Positions 9,701 through 16,136 of a DNA stretch of 24,731 nucleotides are shown in pieces; positions within the stretch are counted from its first letter, which is position 1; the number at the start of each line of letters is the position of its first letter. A program made the translations under genes and the position numbers. Under the pieces are notes generated by a model. The model did not search any database and was not told where the DNA came from. It saw nothing but the letters and a program-made list of their open reading frames with translations. This DNA comes from an uncultured Chloroflexota bacterium (GTDB lineage Bacteria > Chloroflexota > Chloroflexia > Thermomicrobiales > UBA6265), in assembly GCA_937901745.1 (NCBI GenBank), contig CALGSZ010000119.1, forward strand, positions 1 to 24,731, written 5' to 3'.

Positions 9701-11152
9701 GGCAGCACGCCTACGCTCCTCGTTCAGGGACCGCCTGGCACTGGCAAGAGCTACACCACCGCCTTCGCCCTCTTCGCGCGAATGCAGGGCGCGATGGCCG
9801 CTGGCCTCCCCTTCCGCGTCATCGTCTCCTGCAAGACGCACTCGGCCACCGACGTCCTGGTCAGGAACATCGTCGATGCGCAAGAAAAGCTCCGGCTGCT
9901 CTACAGTCGGCACCGCGAGCACGTGCGCGGCTTGCTCGACGAGCGCCTCTTCGACGTGCCGATCTACCGCTACCGCCCGAAGGGAGATCCGCCACACGGC
10001 GCCGTCCCCCTCCACGCCAAGGCTCAGTCTCCGGAAAAGACCGTCGCGGCCGACCGATTCACGCAGCAACCTTGGGCGATCCTCGGTGCGACGCCCGGCG
10101 GCATCTATGGCTTGATCAAAGAACGTTGGAGCAACGGCCTATTCGGCCACTTTTTCGCCGATTGCCTCGTGCTGGACGAAGCCTCGCAGATGAACCTGCC
10201 GGAGGCGATCATGGCGGCCCTGCCGCTCAAGCCGGAGGGACAACTGATCGTCGTCGGCGATCACCGGCAGATGCCGCCCATCGTGCAGCACGACTGGCTG
10301 GCGGAGCCGCGCCGCACCTTCAAGACCTTCCGGTCCTACGAATCGCTCTTCCTCACGCTACGCGACCAAACGCCCCCGCCGCCGATGATCAAGTTCGAGC
10401 GCAGCTTCCGGCTCCACGCCGATGTCGCCGAGTTCCTCCGCCAGGAGATCTACCGGCTCGATGGCATCCCCTATCACTCGCTGCGAACGGACGTGCTGCC
10501 GCGTGTGAAATGCGATGACCCGTTCGTCGCGGCGGTGCTGGAGCCAGATCATCCACTCGTCGTCATCGTTCACGACGAGGAGGGGAGCCAGGTCCGCAAC
10601 CTCTTCGAGCGCGATCTCCTCGCCCCGGTGCTGGACGCCCTGTCCGACGCCGCGCTCTACGATCAGGAGAGCCACAACGAGGGCTACGGCGTGGTCGTGC
10701 CTCACCGGGCACAGCGCGCAACGCTCAAAGAGTTCGTGGATCGCATCTCGGCATTGCAGACCCGGCCGGTGCCACCGCCGACCGTGGACACCGTGGAGCG
10801 CTTCCAAGGGGACGAGCGGACGGTCATCCTGGTCAGCGCCACCGAGAGCGATCCGGAATACTTGCTCGTCAGCAGCGAATTTCTCCTCGACCCGCGTCGC
10901 CTGACAGTCGCCCTCAGCCGGGCCAAGCGCAAGCTCATCCTCGTCGCCGCCCGGTCCGTCTTCGAAATCTTCAGCGCCGACGAGGAGACGTTCGCCAACG
11001 CGCAACTTTGGAAAAATCTGCTGCGCCGCACCTGCACCACGCTGCTGTGGGAAGGCGAGCGCTGCGGCCACCACGTCCAGGTGTGGGGCAACAGCAGAGA
11101 GCAGCGTGAGGGGCTCGGGGTCAGGGACCAAGCGTTAGGGGCGAGGAGTTAG
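6749..11152 (+). CDS. RecB-like nuclease / RNase H-like / SF1 (UPF1-Dna2 type) helicase fusion
   Basis: About 1467 residues. I chose the ATG at 6749 because GGAG lies eight bases before it; the frame opens earlier, at 6662, without a ribosome site. Residues about 20-300 form a TM0106-type RecB nuclease. The catalytic-type residues are in GDIDLL (137-142) and the D-x-K of ADMKSS (158, 160). A Cas4/Dna2-like iron-sulphur pattern is formed by Cys33 plus Cys286, Cys289 and Cys295, with a further Cys299. Residues about 390-590 look like a degenerate RNase H-like domain. The helicase shows Walker A GPPGTGKS (994-1001), DEAS (1143-1146), GDHRQMPP (1170-1177), VERFQGDE and motif VI VALSRAKRKL (1387-1396). 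It probably unwinds and cuts DNA in repair, recombination or defence. It stands alone, not in an operon. The last 15 or so residues are encoded by a repeat element. Confidence 0.85.
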   Translation: MSPDDRLSTAIFAKTPLPISPTDVAQFVRLDQCRRFLRLRLHERVAGNSFLRDFDVAPQEIPPLLTRAGAEFEAQVTEEVRARYRVRDFAAEAPPPGERSPNNHQVIDIARSLPPGETIVLLQPRLQAEIAGWLITGDIDLLRLERDADGNLHPLIADMKSSTTAKVEHRLQVAFYHELLTRIFDEENLSHAPIEMAILYRGESAAIAAVQGDPLLGAGERPADIANQIADAERLFGTSGALLERVPDPDAYLGAIRDLVTGDRAVARRVTVTPFADLPFHLTYKCDGCLYNEFCMKWCAQRDDLSLIPHLTDTEKTALRQAGVRTTRDLATLKEPAPGARDETELTPAPGREELVARLATTWPVGPRLDELIYRARRYRKFKGDPFDPPADIPSKGYGSLPYCDANHNPNLVRVYLDAQHDYLANRVYLLGALVVAAEGGEIVSHRRRAIVRLCDGPPNDEREEALFVDWVEATIRAIVELAAPDELGEPNAPVHLIFYNRFDQRCLLEGLGRHAETVFGATPLYDFVTQIAAFDSPVLTFLTDEIRDLKNFPMVCQSLQSVATFLKFDWSHFREIFRERFFDYAGRFPDGAIPNGDQTPWYTRRARFSSQIPLEYAYAAWNELEAPPSEGKDPFAPYRHVTPDHLIALQTRRLEAMEHIASRFRGNQQTQKTSFHLPDLASFLDRKPTLADALDEFVTIERHADLAQWKAARHPEPERRVLSGDTLIGRYEEADQSPETRVRLAQYERRRQCEEEMRAAYRAQNPDASRVQLTREQRQATNRSLEGITIRLRLDDTDLECDLNEALLLTTLRDGDPVVIMPRWTVDERLPPEEQRPFAPTPKQLLYGMRARLVGFEQKLGPDGRVEAAWAVLALQDGPRRSLGSGYVFRGVARPLIPGERYTIDPDPNSFYDYWCKKITEGLKEGGENTLFHRLDKPGEARASWPEAAKEGQARFLAALDALHEAGALHGWEPSKREYIAGHGSTPTLLVQGPPGTGKSYTTAFALFARMQGAMAAGLPFRVIVSCKTHSATDVLVRNIVDAQEKLRLLYSRHREHVRGLLDERLFDVPIYRYRPKGDPPHGAVPLHAKAQSPEKTVAADRFTQQPWAILGATPGGIYGLIKERWSNGLFGHFFADCLVLDEASQMNLPEAIMAALPLKPEGQLIVVGDHRQMPPIVQHDWLAEPRRTFKTFRSYESLFLTLRDQTPPPPMIKFERSFRLHADVAEFLRQEIYRLDGIPYHSLRTDVLPRVKCDDPFVAAVLEPDHPLVVIVHDEEGSQVRNLFERDLLAPVLDALSDAALYDQESHNEGYGVVVPHRAQRATLKEFVDRISALQTRPVPPPTVDTVERFQGDERTVILVSATESDPEYLLVSSEFLLDPRRLTVALSRAKRKLILVAARSVFEIFSADEETFANAQLWKNLLRRTCTTLLWEGERCGHHVQVWGNSREQREGLGVRDQALGARS

Positions 11153-11319
11153 GGGCCGGGGGTCGGGAGTCTAGGAGCGAGGAGCGAGGGGTTAGGGTCG
11201 TGAAAGGCGACCGCCGACCCAATCGATCGGAGACGCCTCCACGAGGCTCCGCATCCCGCCTCGCCTCCCCGCCTCCCTCCCCAACCCCTAACTCCTACCC
11301 CCTCGCTCCTCGCCCCTCG
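11108..11319. repeat. G-rich/C-rich inverted repeat element
   Basis: A G-rich arm (about 11108-11200, built of GGGG, GTTAGGGG and GAGCGAGG units) faces a C-rich arm (about 11258-11319). Exact complementary blocks include 15 bp (11177-11191 with 11299-11313) and 12 bp (11144-11155 with 11285-11296). The arms could form a long imperfect hairpin, and the G-runs could form quadruplexes. The element contains the helicase stop codon and ends just before the ribosome site of the next gene. Such G-rich semi-repeats are dispersed in some Chloroflexota and cyanobacterial genomes (recollection, not checked). Confidence 0.7.
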
Positions 11320-11339
11320 TACAGAAAGGAAGTTTGGCT

Positions 11340-12185
11340 GTGCAGCAACCTTTGACGTTCGGGATTGTTTGTGGGCAACGCGCGCCGTGGCCGGAGCTGG
11401 TGCGCCGCATCACCACAACCGAGCGCCTCGGCTTCGACGTCTTCAGCGTCGTAGACCATTTCTACGGGCTCTTCGACGTCATGGAGCCGACTCACGAGGC
11501 GTACACCGCGCTGGCCGCGCTCACGCCACACACGAGCAAGATCCGGCTCGGCGTCATGGTCGCGGGCAACACCTACCGGAACCCGGCGTTCCTCCTCAAG
11601 CAGGCCGTGACGGTGGACCACGCCTCGAACGGACGCGTCGAGTTCGGCGTCGGCGCCGGCTGGGTCGAGCGCGAGCACGAGGCCTACGGCTGGCACTTCC
11701 CGTCGGCCCGCGAGCGGGTCGAAATGTTCGCCGAGGCGCTCGAGATCTGGGACCTGCTGCAGCGCCGGGAGCGAACGACCTACGAAGGGCGCTACTACCA
11801 GCTCCTCGACGCGCCATTCGAGCCGAAGCCAATCCAAGGTCGCTTGCCGATCCTGATCGGGGCGAGCGGACCGCGCATGCTCCGCATCGTCGCGCGCTGG
11901 GCGGACAACTGGAACGCGCGCGGCACGCCCGAAGAGGCGCGAGAAGGAAACCGCCAGCTCGATGCCTACTGCGCGGAGATCGGCCGCGACCCAGCGACGA
12001 TCGTCCGCTCGATCAGCCCGTCACTGAACTTCTTCGCCTCAGTCGACGAGTTCCAACGCTGCGTCGAGGCCTACTGCGCCGCCGGGTTCACCGATTTCCG
12101 GCTCCCCTGGCCCCGCAACGAGGCGCAAGAGGAGGTCTTCTACCAAGTCGCTGAGTCGGTGCTGCCGGCGCTACAGGGACGATAG
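11340..12185 (+). CDS. LLM-class flavin/F420-dependent oxidoreductase
   Basis: A 281-residue TIM-barrel oxidoreductase of the luciferase-like monooxygenase class, using FMN or coenzyme F420. Typical features are TLTFGI-like strand 1, LGFDVFSVVDHF, the segment RLGVMVAGNTYRNPAFLLK, and GRVEFGVGAGWVEREHEAYG, followed by RLPILIGASGPRMLRIVARWAD. I prefer the GTG at 11340 because AGGAAG ends seven bases before it; a TTG at 11334 is too close to that site. Substrate is unknown. The gene lies directly after the repeat element and converges with the GYD-domain gene, with only two bases between stop codons. Confidence 0.85.
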   Translation: MQQPLTFGIVCGQRAPWPELVRRITTTERLGFDVFSVVDHFYGLFDVMEPTHEAYTALAALTPHTSKIRLGVMVAGNTYRNPAFLLKQAVTVDHASNGRVEFGVGAGWVEREHEAYGWHFPSARERVEMFAEALEIWDLLQRRERTTYEGRYYQLLDAPFEPKPIQGRLPILIGASGPRMLRIVARWADNWNARGTPEEAREGNRQLDAYCAEIGRDPATIVRSISPSLNFFASVDEFQRCVEAYCAAGFTDFRLPWPRNEAQEEVFYQVAESVLPALQGR

Positions 12186-12187
12186 GC

Positions 12188-12514
12188 TTATGACTCCTCC
12201 TCGTCTTCCTCTTCCTCGCGCTCCGGCTTCTCTTTCAGGCCGGCGATGAACTCGTCGATCGGGATCGCCGCCATGGTCATCAGGCGGACACTGCCCCGCG
12301 ACGCCATCTCGGCGGAGACACGGGCGATCGTCAGGTTGTCCGGCGCCTCGACGATGTTGACGAAATCGTATGGCCCCAGGACGGCCCACTGGTTCAGGAC
12401 CTGGACGCCCATCTGCTCCAGCTCCTTGTTGACCTCGGTGATCCGTTCCGGGTTCTCCTTGATCGTCTCAGCGCCATCGTCGGTAAGCGTCGAAAGCAAG
12501 ATGAAAGTCGCCAT
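12188..12514 (-). CDS. GYD-domain small protein
   Basis: A 108-residue soluble protein with the alpha/beta layout of the GYD family: ATFILLSTLTDDGAETI at the start, a central GPYDFVNIVEAPD segment (the GYD position) and TMAAIPIDEF near the end. A strongly acidic tail follows. The family is a dimeric ferredoxin-like fold of unknown function. GGAGAGGAGGGAG lies just before the ATG. It is transcribed alone on the minus strand, converging on the oxidoreductase gene with no room for a terminator between them. Confidence 0.8.
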   Translation of the reverse strand: MATFILLSTLTDDGAETIKENPERITEVNKELEQMGVQVLNQWAVLGPYDFVNIVEAPDNLTIARVSAEMASRGSVRLMTMAAIPIDEFIAGLKEKPEREEEEDEEES

Positions 12515-12543
12515 GTCTCTCCCTCCTCTCCATCGCTGGAGAC

Positions 12544-12589
12544 GCCCACGGATCGTCCGCGCCTTCGAATCCTCGCGTGCTCCGTGGGC
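12544..12589 (-). promoter_or_regulatory. Leader inverted repeat before the GYD gene
   Basis: GCCCACGGA (12544-12552) and TCCGTGGGC (12581-12589) are perfect 9-bp complements around 28 bases. The structure ends about 30 bases upstream of the GYD start codon. A possible minus-strand -10 (TATAGT, 12655-12650) lies further upstream, but no good -35 is seen. It may be a leader hairpin; no known riboswitch was recognised. Confidence 0.35.
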
Positions 12590-12660
12590 CCGCGGCGCGG
12601 ACCGAACGACGAGCCTGGACCAGGATCACCTGGCGTGGGCCCACCGGGGACTATACCGCC

Positions 12661-12703
12661 ACAAATAGGAACGCGGCGTCTCGGATCACCTCCGGACGCC
12701 GCG
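12661..12703 (-). terminator. Rho-independent terminator of the two-gene minus-strand operon
   Basis: CGCGGCGTC (12672-12680) pairs with GACGCCGCG (12695-12703), with three further pairs inside. On the minus strand the stem is followed by a T-rich TTCCTATTTGT. It lies just past the stop codon of the small gene at 12724. Confidence 0.75.
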
Positions 12704-12723
12704 CTCGCTCCTCGTCAACGCTC

Positions 12724-13035
12724 TTAGCTCTCTCCCCGGACGATCTCTCGCGCCTTCCGCAGCAACTCCGCCTGCGCCGAGGGCATGAGATACCCGTGCT
12801 GACTCTCTCCCCAGGGCCGCTTTCTCCCGAGCGCTGCGGCCGCCTCCCCCATCGCGTACGTCGCGCGGGCAACGTCCCGGTGCTCTGGGAGGCCGAGGCG
12901 ATCGGCGATGGTCGCCTCATCCATGCGCTCCTCCGGATGGTCGATCAGGAAGTCAAGGACGACGCGGTGCCGCTCTTCGATGCTCCGGTAGAAAGCAACC
13001 GCCGTCTCGATATCACCCGGCTCAAACTCCTGCAT
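12724..13035 (-). CDS. Small helical protein, possible winged-helix (DUF6416-like)
   Basis: A 103-residue soluble protein. Residues about 10-55 (VAFYRSIEERHRVVLDFLID, then MDEATIADRLGL) read like the helices of a winged-helix DNA-binding domain. A PWG...GYLM segment follows, and an ELLRKAREIV helix ends it. It resembles the DUF6416 group from memory, with only moderate certainty. It starts 14 bases inside the end of the upstream nuclease-fold gene, so the two are probably translationally coupled and may work together. A strong terminator follows. It could be a regulator or a partner of the membrane protein; no function is proven. Confidence 0.65.
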   Translation of the reverse strand: MQEFEPGDIETAVAFYRSIEERHRVVLDFLIDHPEERMDEATIADRLGLPEHRDVARATYAMGEAAAALGRKRPWGESQHGYLMPSAQAELLRKAREIVRGES

Positions 13036-15424
13036 CGATCAACCCTCCGCATGCGCCCCAGAGACCGCGTCCCTCGAACTGAGCCGCCGCGCTGCTAGCA
13101 GCGATCCACCCGGCGAACCGGGTATCCGGCTCGGTCGGAGCTGGGACGGCCGCGCCGGCGGCGGCAAGCTCGGCAGCCACGAGGACCCGCGCGCCGTCAC
13201 GCTCGATCCAAACATCCCGCCCGTAGATGCCCTGCTCGAACCGGTTGCGCCGCTCCCGCTCCAGCCAGACCGTCTGGCCCACGACCAGGTCGCGGTTAGC
13301 CGCTGTCGCCTCGGCCGCGTAGCAAGCGTTGCCGGTTGGCACCTCGATGCCCAGGTAGCGGATGGTGACGCGCTCATCACCGATGGCGACGACCGCCGTC
13401 CGGCCATCGAGCACTTCGACCACCGTCCCCTCCATCAGCTCCGGCGTGCGCGGCGCTTCTTCGAGCTTCGCCCCGTCGGACGCTCGCGCGATCGCGGGCG
13501 CGAGGTCGATCGCCTGATTCCCAATCCACAGTGTCAGATCGCCGATGTCCGGGCTGATCAGGAAGACCAACGCCAGCCAGTGTCCCTCGCCGGGCGCGAA
13601 CAGGACGCGGTCGTCCGCATCGTAGGCCGGGGAGAAGCCGAGGAACTGAGCGACCGATCCCGTCGCCACATCCAGCCCCTCCGAGAGCCCCGGCGCGCCC
13701 GTGGGAGCGAGGCGGAAATCGGCCATCTGCAGCGAGGCGTTGTCCTCCGACCAGTTCTGCGCGTGGGCGACGACGACCACCCAGTCCCCAAATCCGGGCG
13801 ACGCCAGCGCCAGCTCCGGCAGCTCCGGCCCGCGCATCACCGACTCGACGGTGTAGCGGAACTGCCCAGCGGCGATTACCTGCGCCGGCTGCTCATCCTT
13901 GCGCACCGTCGCACGCTGATCGTGCACCACCGAAGTCGGCGTCGGAGTCGGCTCCGGCGTCTCGGTCGGCGTGGCGGTCGCGGTTGCGGTCGCGGTCGCC
14001 GTCTCCGAAGGCGTCGGCGATGGAGACTCCGTCGGCTCCGGCGTTTCCGTCGGCGCCTGCGTCTCGGTCGGAGCCGGCGGCTCAGTCGGCTCAGGAGTCT
14101 CCGTTGGCTCAGGAGTCTCCGTTGGCTCGGAAGTTTCGGTTGGCTCCGTCGTCGCCGTCGGAGGAACGGTCTCCGTTGGTTCCGTGGTCGGAGTGGGCGC
14201 CGGCGGCTCCGTCGCCGTTGGCTCGAGCGGCTCCGGCGTTTCCGTCTCCTCGGAAGCGGTCGTCAGCGTCGGCTCCTCTGTCGCCGTCGCGGTCGGCGGG
14301 ACGGTCTCGGTCGGCGGAATGGTCTCCGTTGGCTCCTCCGTCGGCGTCCGTGTGACCGTCGGATCCTCACCACCGACACCGATCGCGATCGCCGTCTCGC
14401 TCGGTGGCGGCGTCAGCGATGGGCGGCTACCGGTGAGCGGCGTGACCGTCGGCGTGGGCGTCACAACCTTCGTCGGCGTCGGAGTCGCCGGCTGGTCGAG
14501 CGTCGCCGCGCTCTCACGCGTCGGCGTCACGTTCTCCTGCCGATCGAGCCCAGGCAGATCGGGCAATCCGGGCACGCGACCGCTGCCGAGCGCGCCGAGC
14601 GCCACGATCAAGAGGACGAGTCCGCCCAGGCGGATGATCCAATTACGGCGATTCCGCGAGGCCTTCGGCTCAATGCCGGGCAGCGGGAGCAGCGGCCGAT
14701 TCCCCTCGCGGGCCACGCCATTCGACGCCACGACGACCGGAGCCGCCGCGCCATTCCTGCGCTCGCGGGCATCCTCCCGCGATCGCGGCAGCGATTCGGC
14801 CTCGCCAGCATCAAAGCGGCCAGCGCGCGACCGAGCTGGGGACTCGGCCACCGGCGGGAAATCGCCCAGATCGAGCTGCTCCAGCGGCGGCAGGACGCCC
14901 TGCGCCTCTTCTTCGCCGTGCCACCGCTTCGCAGCGCGCGACCGTTCCTCGCGACGGGCTGCGTATCGCGGCCGAGGAGCTGGCGGCTCCTCCTCGAATG
15001 GTTCCTCGTCGAACGACTCATCAGCATACGAATCCTCAGCGGCCGCAAACGACGATGCGCGCCTCACCGGACGCACCCGCGGCGTCGTCAAGAGATTGAC
15101 GACGTGCGCAGCCACCGCCCTTCCCTGGGGCATGAAGAGGCGAAGCGGCTCAGGGACCCGCGCGCCGTACGGCGTTATCTGGAGCAGCAGCGTGCCATCG
15201 AGGCCGAGCGTCGGCGCCGGGCGCAGCCAATCGCGGTCGGCTTCCAACAAGATCTGCCCGTCTCGGACGAACGCCAGCCGCTCGTTCGTCACGATGAGAC
15301 GCGCGGCAAGATCGGACTCATCGCCCCGGATGAGCACTCGACCTTCCCAGACGATCCCTTCAGCTTGCAGCTCGCGCCAGGCGGCATCGCGATGCCAGCC
15401 GGCAACGGGCGCTTGCTCGCCCAT
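13022..15424 (-). CDS. Membrane-anchored protein with degenerate thermonuclease (SNase-like) domain
   Basis: 800 residues. About 20-115 resemble a PH/GRAM-like domain (RLIVTNERLAFVRDGQILL). A disordered stretch follows, then one membrane segment at about 262-281 after SRNRRN, suggesting cytoplasmic N-terminus and external C-terminus. Residues about 300-500 are a Thr/Pro/Glu linker, likely spanning the envelope. About 505-645 resemble a DUF4352-like beta domain. About 665-790 have the staphylococcal-nuclease fold. In that domain Arg689 and Arg736 match the catalytic arginines. The metal ligands are changed: Arg675 replaces Asp21, Glu694 replaces Asp40 and Thr697 replaces Glu43. Catalysis is therefore doubtful. 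GGGAGGGG eight bases before the ATG supports the start. It is first in an operon with the small helical protein. Confidence 0.8.
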   Translation of the reverse strand: MGEQAPVAGWHRDAAWRELQAEGIVWEGRVLIRGDESDLAARLIVTNERLAFVRDGQILLEADRDWLRPAPTLGLDGTLLLQITPYGARVPEPLRLFMPQGRAVAAHVVNLLTTPRVRPVRRASSFAAAEDSYADESFDEEPFEEEPPAPRPRYAARREERSRAAKRWHGEEEAQGVLPPLEQLDLGDFPPVAESPARSRAGRFDAGEAESLPRSREDARERRNGAAAPVVVASNGVAREGNRPLLPLPGIEPKASRNRRNWIIRLGGLVLLIVALGALGSGRVPGLPDLPGLDRQENVTPTRESAATLDQPATPTPTKVVTPTPTVTPLTGSRPSLTPPPSETAIAIGVGGEDPTVTRTPTEEPTETIPPTETVPPTATATEEPTLTTASEETETPEPLEPTATEPPAPTPTTEPTETVPPTATTEPTETSEPTETPEPTETPEPTEPPAPTETQAPTETPEPTESPSPTPSETATATATATATPTETPEPTPTPTSVVHDQRATVRKDEQPAQVIAAGQFRYTVESVMRGPELPELALASPGFGDWVVVVAHAQNWSEDNASLQMADFRLAPTGAPGLSEGLDVATGSVAQFLGFSPAYDADDRVLFAPGEGHWLALVFLISPDIGDLTLWIGNQAIDLAPAIARASDGAKLEEAPRTPELMEGTVVEVLDGRTAVVAIGDERVTIRYLGIEVPTGNACYAAEATAANRDLVVGQTVWLERERRNRFEQGIYGRDVWIERDGARVLVAAELAAAGAAVPAPTEPDTRFAGWIAASSAAAQFEGRGLWGACGGLIDAGV
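14088..14141. repeat. 18-bp tandem repeats in the Thr/Pro linker
   Basis: GGCTCAGGAGTCTCCGTT occurs twice in tandem (14088-14105, 14106-14123), and a degenerate third copy follows (14124-14141). They encode the TETPEP units of the linker on the minus strand. The wider region 13925-14527 is low-complexity throughout. Confidence 0.8.
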
Positions 15425-15618
15425 GAACGAATCCCCTCCCGGCCCGGGTTTGGCCTAACGGCGTGTCTCGTTCTCTTCAGCTCGTCGCGGGGCGAGCGGG
15501 GTGAGCGCGGGATCCTGGTGCCGTCAACATTCACCGTAAGCGAAACACCAACACAGTGAATCAGCACCATGTACGGACAGTCTATCACAACACTGGAAGC
15601 CTGTCATTCAAGCTTCCT

Positions 15619-15629
15619 ATTGTGACAAT
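15619..15629. promoter_or_regulatory. Short palindrome ATTGTGACAAT
   Basis: Perfect 5+1+5 palindrome in the AT-rich part of the gene-free block, about 20 bases from the larger operator-like repeat. It could be a regulator half-system or chance. Confidence 0.3.
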
Positions 15630-15650
15630 TAGTCAATGACCGCTATTTGG

Positions 15651-15672
15651 TTGCATAACCTGCATTACGCAA
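15651..15672. promoter_or_regulatory. Operator-like inverted repeat TTGCATAA-N6-TTACGCAA
   Basis: The half-sites match at seven of eight positions around six bases (15651-15658, 15665-15672). It stands out as AT-rich in a GC-rich genome. It could control the minus-strand nuclease-fold gene, 230 bases away, or a plus-strand transcript into the hairpin-rich block. The binding protein is unknown. Confidence 0.4.
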
Positions 15673-16039
15673 ATTGGGGAAGAAAGGAGGCGCCGGGGCC
15701 GTGGAAATCGTGACCACCGGGAACGGCCCAACAATCGTCGGGGCAGGACCTGCCTCGCCGCCAGAGGATATCGCACGAGACGGTCCTGTGCCCGGCAGAG
15801 GATACCGTGGACGCGGAACCTATGCCGATCCCAAGACTTGTGCACGCTCCCGCGCCCCCTCGCGGCACGAGAAAGACGGGCCTGTGCCCGTGTGTCGTCC
15901 GCGGGCCGACAACATGCATCGAAACGGCGCCACAGGTGCCCCAAACGAAAACGACGTGGTGGCCACACCTCGTCCCGAATTGCGGCAACCCGCCCCGCCG
16001 CGTGCGATTCAAATTGGCGCCAAATGATCGGAACACTAA

Positions 16040-16054
16040 CGGCCCTACGGGCCG
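16040..16054 (-). terminator. Possible terminator hairpin of the PucR-type gene
   Basis: CGGCCC-TAC-GGGCCG forms a compact 6-bp hairpin about 85 bases past the stop codon. On the minus strand it is followed by TTAGTGTT, a weak T-tract. The loop of three is tight and the assignment tentative. Confidence 0.3.
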
Positions 16055-16136
16055 ACAATCATCGCCGCCCTCGGGCCAGTTCCAGCCCCCGACACTTGTG
16101 CTCGCCCTGGCGCCCGTGCCCGCCCTCGTCCGACCC

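Larger units (their letters stand above)
15425..16136. other. Gene-free block of about 710 bp with operator-like sites and hairpins
   Basis: The left 250 bases are AT-richer and hold the upstream region of the nuclease-fold gene. A weak minus-strand promoter is possible there (TTGAAT 15611-15606, 16 bases, TGTGAT 15589-15584). From about 15690 it is GC-rich and full of short hairpins: 15697-15728 (GGCCGT/ACGGCC), 15742-15754, 15876-15891 (ACGGGC/GCCCGT, loop CTGT) and 16040-16054. The 10-mer CCTGTGCCCG occurs at 15785-15794 and 15881-15890. Open frames here have poor composition and no ribosome sites. A structured RNA is possible, but I recognise no known class. Confidence 0.45.

Noticed and set aside
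13925..14527. CRISPR-like repeats
   Set aside because: The regular repeats are codon repeats of a Thr/Pro linker within a gene; no unique spacers.
13580..15559. Long plus-strand open frames (13580-15559 and 13971-15458) opposite the nuclease-fold gene
   Set aside because: Their products are arginine-rich or Val/Gly repeats, the expected antisense reading of a Thr/Pro linker in GC-rich DNA. The minus-strand protein has recognisable domains and a good ribosome site.
15674..16027. 117-codon plus-strand open frame in the gene-free block
   Set aside because: TTG start with no ribosome site and a low-complexity Gly/Pro/Arg product of no recognisable family.
15690..16136. RNase P RNA, tmRNA or other known housekeeping RNA
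   Set aside because: None of the conserved cores I know (such as GAGGAAAGUCC of RNase P RNA) is present on either strand.
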